A stretch of DNA of 64,000 bases from JAFDZV01 sp048594725 (GTDB taxonomy: Bacteria > Bacteroidota > Ignavibacteria > OLB7), in contig JBMDXA010000204.1 in NCBI GenBank assembly GCA_048594725.1, positions 1 to 64,000 of the forward strand, in the 5' to 3' direction. This document shows positions 60,616 to 64,000 of this stretch, in pieces. The first letter of the stretch is position 1; every line of letters starts with the position of its first letter. A program made the translations under genes and the position numbers. The notes under the pieces were generated by a model that ran no database searches, was not told where the DNA came from, and worked only from the letters and a program-made list of their open reading frames with translations.

Positions 60616-61558
60616 TGGCTATCAATTGGTTATAGGTTAGTCGGTCAACTACTAAGCTCAATGTACGAACAAACTGGGCCGGGTCTTTCATGCTTCGGGT
60701 GTTGTAGCGATAGTAGTGCTCTGCAGTGTAGCGGTGCGTGTGCTCCGGGCTGATGTGATGATAGCAACCGATTATCATCCGCTTGAAGTGCGAGAATGCT
60801 CCCTCTATCGTGTTGGTATGCACGTCAGGGGCACCGTTTAAGCCATAGCGGACGTATTTCCCCTTGAGCATGGTTCACACTCTCATGCACTGCGAATGCC
60901 TTCCCGACGGGCTTATACGAGATGTACTCGTCGGTCATCAGCGTAGCCCGCAAGTCAACATGCGCCGTCAGGAAGTCCCCGATGGTCGCCCCCTTCACGT
61001 TATAGTCACCGCCAGCGCACGAAGCTCACCACCACGCTCTATAACGGCAAGCACGGGCGTTTTCTTGTCGGTCGTGCGGCCCCTCTTGCGTGGCTCCTCT
61101 TTCTTGCGTGGCTTGCCCCCAACGTAGGTCTCGTCAGCTTCCACAACCCCAGCAAGAGGAGCGTTAAACGACTTTGCGCGGACGGCCCAGCGAATGCGCC
61201 CCAGCATGAACCATGCGGTCTTCTGCGTGACTTCGATGTCCTTAGCAAGTTGCACAGAAGAGATGCCTTTTTTGTGCGCTGTCAGCAGGTACATCACAAG
61301 GAACCACTTGAAAAGCGGAAGCGGTGAATCTTCAAAGATCGTCCCGACCTTGACGGTGAACTTCCTACGGCAGACCGCGCACTTGTAGTGCTTGCCGTCC
61401 TTGAACTTGCTCACCCGGTCGGCATCGCAGTAGGGGCACCTGATGTGCCCACCCCAGCGTATCGCCTCCAGTGGGTCCCGGCAGACCTGTTCATCGGTGA
61501 ACTTCTTGTGGCAGTCCGCAAGGCTCTTGAAACCAGCAAGGAGTGTGATGTATTCCAT
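60494..61558 (-). pseudogene. IS1595-type transposase with two frameshifts
   Basis: The N-terminal part (61558-60995, 187 residues) has a zinc ribbon (CPYCDADRVSKF, CAVCRRKF), the helix-turn-helix-like segment SVQLAKDIEVTQKTAWFMLG and the first catalytic Asp in VVEADETYVGGK. A one-base loss near 60998-61005 shifts the frame. The next stretch, in the second frame, reads VKGATIGDFLTAHVDLRATL and MTDEYISYKP with the second Asp. A one-base gain near 60860-60864 restores the third part (60871-60494), which has VHTNTIEGAFSHFKRMIIG with the third catalytic region. Read through, it is a complete IS1595/ISXO2-like enzyme, so the gene decayed recently. It is probably inactive. Confidence 0.88.
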
Positions 61559-61587
61559 AGTACCTTTGCACTTGGTGTGCTACAAAG

Positions 61588-61607
61588 AATCGAAAATCTA
61601 AAATCGA
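61588..61607 (+). repeat. Dispersed 20-nt AT-rich repeat, copy B
   Basis: AATCGAAAATCTAAAATCGA is identical to the copy at 1140-1159. It lies between the transposase start and the 3' end of the LytTR regulator gene, just outside the insertion element. Confidence 0.6.
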
Positions 61608-62386
61608 GAATTTCCCCGCCTGATCCGTTCCAGGAACCCCTCCTTCCGCCGCACCGACACCTCGATCTCCGCGCCATCGGTCATCATCACGCTCCCCCCC
61701 TTCCCCTTGCGGTAGCTGGTGGCATGGGCGATGTTGATGAGATGGGAGTTATGAACGCGAAAGAATCCGGCATCGGCGAGAAGATCCTCGTATTCTCCCA
61801 GGGTTCTGGAACTGAGCACCTGCGAGCCATCGCTCAGATACAGCCGTGTATAGTTGCTCTCGGAGCCGCAGCGGACGATCTTCTCCAGGCGGATGAAGAC
61901 GAAACCCTCCTCCGTGGGAATCGCCACCCGCTGTAATTCCCGCTCGGCCGAGGCGATCATCATATCGGCCTGCGCCGGGAGAACCGGAGCCGACGCGGCG
62001 GCCTTTGCCAGCGCGGCCTTCAGCTCCATCGGATCCACCGGCTTCAGAAGATAATCCAGCGCCGAGAGCTTGATGGCGCGCAGGGCATAGCGATCGTAGG
62101 CGGTGATGAAGATCACCCGGAACGGCAGCGGCGAAAAGGCCGCCAGCAGCTCGAATCCATTGCGCTCCGGCATCTCGATATCCAGCAGCACGATATCCGG
62201 GCGGGCCTCGCTCACCACGGTGATGGCGCACGCCACCGAATCGGCCATGCCCACCACCTCAAGGCCGGGACAGTAGCGGGCGATCAGTTCGGCGATCGAT
62301 TCGCGAACGCGGCGCTCGTCATCAACGATCACCCCGCGCAGGGGGCGTGCCGGAGATCCGGCGGTAGAGTAGGGAATGGTTTTCAT
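61598..62386 (-). CDS. LytTR-family response regulator
   Basis: A 262-residue two-component regulator from ATG 62386. The receiver domain (residues about 17-130) has the acidic pair VDDE, phosphoacceptor D69 (IVLLDIEMPERNGFEL), a Thr/Ala switch (IFITAYDRYALRAI) and K115 (LLKPVD). The LytTR DNA-binding domain follows (about 165-255): IPTEEGFVFIRLEKIVRC, NYTRLYLSDGSQVLSSRTLGEYEDLL and FFRVHNSHLINIAHA. The gene overlaps the end of the kinase gene by 65 bp, so both are made together. LytTR regulators of this kind usually control envelope or extracellular functions; the target is unknown. Confidence 0.93.
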   Translation of the reverse strand: MKTIPYSTAGSPARPLRGVIVDDERRVRESIAELIARYCPGLEVVGMADSVACAITVVSEARPDIVLLDIEMPERNGFELLAAFSPLPFRVIFITAYDRYALRAIKLSALDYLLKPVDPMELKAALAKAAASAPVLPAQADMMIASAERELQRVAIPTEEGFVFIRLEKIVRCGSESNYTRLYLSDGSQVLSSRTLGEYEDLLADAGFFRVHNSHLINIAHATSYRKGKGGSVMMTDGAEIEVSVRRKEGFLERIRRGNSRF

Positions 62387-64000
62387 GGGGGGAGAGAATT
62401 GGTATGAATATCTCGACACGCGTACCGCACGGGAGCCCACCGGCATCGGTCAGATCGGTCACGGCCATGCTGAGGGGCTCCTTCTCTCCCAGCACGGCAT
62501 TCAGGATATCGAGGCGTTCCCGCGTCACACGGATTCCCATGGAGCGCCGGTGGCCGGGAGTGTTTCCCCGGAGTTCCGCCGCCTGCCGCCGCCCCACGCC
62601 GTCATCCTCGATCACGCAGCGGATGCGCGGGCCGCTCTGGCTTATGGCGATCTTCAGATGCCCCTGCCCCCGTTTATGAAGCAGGCCATGGCGGATGGCG
62701 TTCTCAACGCAGGGCTGTATCAGCATCGTCGGTATGCCGAGATGCTGGACGTCGAGATCCGGATCGACCTCGATGCTGTAGATGAAACGCTCCTCGAACC
62801 GGAGCGATTCCAGATGCAGATAATGCCGCAGCATCTCAAGCTCCTCGGCGATCAGCACCGCCATCCGCTCGGAGTTCTCCAGCACCGCACGCACCAGCCG
62901 GGAGAAACGGGAGAGATAGCTCACCGCCAGCTCGTGTTCCCCTACGAGGATAAGATGCTGGACCGAGCTGAGAGCATTGAAGATGAAATGAGGATTGACC
63001 TGAAGCCGCAGCGCCTGCAACTGCGATTCCGCGCTCCGGCGCCGCAGGCGCTCCCCCTGCATCCGCAGCCATATCCCGGCCGCCGCGGATGCCAGCAGCC
63101 CCGCCGCCACAAGCGTTCTGAACCACCATGTCATCCAATACGGTGGCACCACCCGCAACACCACGCGCAGCGGCGAGGGGTTCCAGATGCCGTCGCTGTT
63201 GGTTCCCCTGACCATGAACACATAGGTGCCGGGATCGAGGTTGGTGAAGCTGGCATAGCGCCGCTGCCCGCAGTGTATCCAGTTCTCGCCGAACCCCTCC
63301 AGCCGGTAGGCATAGCGTATCCCGGCCGGATTGGCGTAGTCGAGCGCGGCGAATTCGAAGGAGACGAAGTTCTGGTCGTGCGAGAGCATCACCGTATCGC
63401 CATCGGCAAGCTCCTGCCGTATGATCGTATCGAAGACACGGAACTCGGTGACCACCACCGGAGCCGCACGGAGACTGGGACGAAGGCTGTCGGGATGAAA
63501 CCGGCTGAGCCCGCGGACGCCGCCGAAGAGAAACTCGCCGCTGCCGAGCCGCCCCCACGCCTTGAAGGAGAACTCGTCGGCCTGCAAGCCGTCCGCCGCG
63601 TTGTACAGGTGGCTGCGGCTGCTGGCGGGATCATAGAGGATGATGCCGGCGTTGGAGCTTATCCAGAGCCTTCCGGAGTCGTCCATGAGCGTGGCGTACA
63701 GGCTGTTGCTGGGCAGGCCATCGCGCGTGGTAACGCCCGTGAAGCTATCGGTGGCGCGGTTGTAGCGATTCAGCCCGCCGCCGTAGGTGGTGAACCAGAG
63801 CGTGCCGGAGGGGTCCTCCATGATCGCGCAGACATTCTTCTCGGTGAGGCCGTTCCCCGATTCGGGAAGAAAGGGATAACGTTTGAACCGGTTTGTCCGG
63901 GGCGTCCATTTCATCAGCCCTACCGACGTCGCGGCCCAGATATCTCCATGACGATCGCGGTGGATCTGCCAGACGACGGCGCGGTTGGTGCGCACCGAAT
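62322..64000 (-). CDS. Propeller-type LytS-like sensor histidine kinase, N-terminus outside the window
   Basis: The visible 558 residues are the C-terminal part; the frame is open at the window edge. First come propeller repeats of the two-component regulator type (GDIWAATSVGLMKWTPRTNRF, GTLWFTTYGGGLNRYN, GRLWISSNAGIILYD), then a Y_Y_Y domain (LDYANPAGIRYAYRLEGFGENWI, GTYVFMVRGTNSDG), one transmembrane helix (WWFRTLVAAGLLASAAAGIWL) and a His_kinase domain with the phosphoacceptor in QVNPHFIFNALSSVQHLI and an ATP-binding domain (LGIPTMLIQPCVENAIRHGL). The periplasmic propeller should detect an extracellular ligand. It is the partner of the LytTR regulator. Confidence 0.92.
   Translation of the reverse strand, partial: SVRTNRAVVWQIHRDRHGDIWAATSVGLMKWTPRTNRFKRYPFLPESGNGLTEKNVCAIMEDPSGTLWFTTYGGGLNRYNRATDSFTGVTTRDGLPSNSLYATLMDDSGRLWISSNAGIILYDPASSRSHLYNAADGLQADEFSFKAWGRLGSGEFLFGGVRGLSRFHPDSLRPSLRAAPVVVTEFRVFDTIIRQELADGDTVMLSHDQNFVSFEFAALDYANPAGIRYAYRLEGFGENWIHCGQRRYASFTNLDPGTYVFMVRGTNSDGIWNPSPLRVVLRVVPPYWMTWWFRTLVAAGLLASAAAGIWLRMQGERLRRRSAESQLQALRLQVNPHFIFNALSSVQHLILVGEHELAVSYLSRFSRLVRAVLENSERMAVLIAEELEMLRHYLHLESLRFEERFIYSIEVDPDLDVQHLGIPTMLIQPCVENAIRHGLLHKRGQGHLKIAISQSGPRIRCVIEDDGVGRRQAAELRGNTPGHRRSMGIRVTRERLDILNAVLGEKEPLSMAVTDLTDAGGLPCGTRVEIFIPILSPHENHSLLYRRISGTPPARGDR

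Larger units (their letters stand above)
60406..61558 (-). mobile_element. IS1595-family insertion element remnant
   Basis: A transposon-derived unit consisting of a frameshifted transposase and a short lysine-rich downstream frame. It borders the AT-rich toxin-antitoxin segment. I could not find confident terminal inverted repeats; the 18-bp hairpin at 60368 and the AT-rich repeat at 61588 are close to the two sides. Confidence 0.65.

Noticed and set aside
1..64000. CRISPR arrays, rRNA and tRNA genes
   Set aside because: No regularly spaced direct repeats and no recognisable tRNA or rRNA signature were seen while reading; a dedicated search (for example tRNAscan-SE) could still find a tRNA I missed.

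Overview
The window looks like a chromosomal segment of a GC-rich Gram-negative bacterium of the Bacteroidetes/Chlorobi/Ignavibacteria lineage; a Kapabacteria-like organism is my best guess. The main support is type IX secretion C-terminal sorting domains on secreted proteins (ends of the genes at 1168-4131 and 54888-56696). Further support comes from many lipoproteins, an IgGFc-binding-type surface protein, a propeller/Y_Y_Y/LytS-type sensor kinase with a LytTR regulator, and a DUF5686-like outer-membrane protein. I saw no rRNA, tRNA or CRISPR array.

Layout. 1-20 kb is mostly single housekeeping or envelope genes: a Cys-rich secreted protein, a large T9SS surface protein, methionine aminopeptidase, small lipoproteins, SRPBCC proteins, a YpfJ-type metallopeptidase, an outer-membrane protein, a soluble hybrid histidine kinase, a propeller-like secreted protein, an SDR and an RDD membrane protein. 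20.9-30.9 kb is a compact biosynthetic locus. It holds a PLP decarboxylase-like enzyme, a fold-type-I PLP enzyme with a duplicated C-terminal domain, a convergent class I methyltransferase, a 138-aa candidate substrate, an E1/ThiF-like adenylating enzyme with an N-terminal RRE-like domain (MccB/PaaA architecture), a leaderless peptide-binding-protein homologue, a 2OG-Fe(II) oxygenase and a cobalamin-type radical SAM enzyme. The set recalls microcin C logic (adenylation, decarboxylase, methyltransferase-like enzyme, peptide-binding protein) but adds enzymes not found there. It is the best candidate here for an undescribed system.

31.1-36.9 kb is a lower-GC island: a CHAT protease with a partner membrane protein, a secreted-protein gene interrupted by an in-frame stop, and a tyrosine-recombinase N-terminal remnant beside a perfect 16-bp inverted repeat. 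36.9-50 kb returns to ordinary genes (dCTP deaminase family, LOG-like protein, M48 lipoprotein protease, IolB-like cupin, PhyH-like dioxygenase, FN3 lipoprotein, a DisA-type DAC-domain protein, flavin monooxygenase-like protein, MFS transporter, phosphodiester glycosidase). 49.9-54.0 kb is a LodB-LodA pair in which the quinoprotein oxidase is fused to a catalase-like domain.

54.9-58.2 kb holds two tandem paralogues of the secreted propeller protein at 16.8 kb. 58.6-61.6 kb is an AT-rich mobile segment with a HicA-HicB-SecB-like toxin-antitoxin-chaperone operon next to a frameshifted IS1595-type transposase. The window ends in a two-component pair whose kinase runs off the right edge. A GTACA-N6-TGTAC inverted repeat occurs three times, upstream of two of the propeller paralogues and of the biosynthetic locus.
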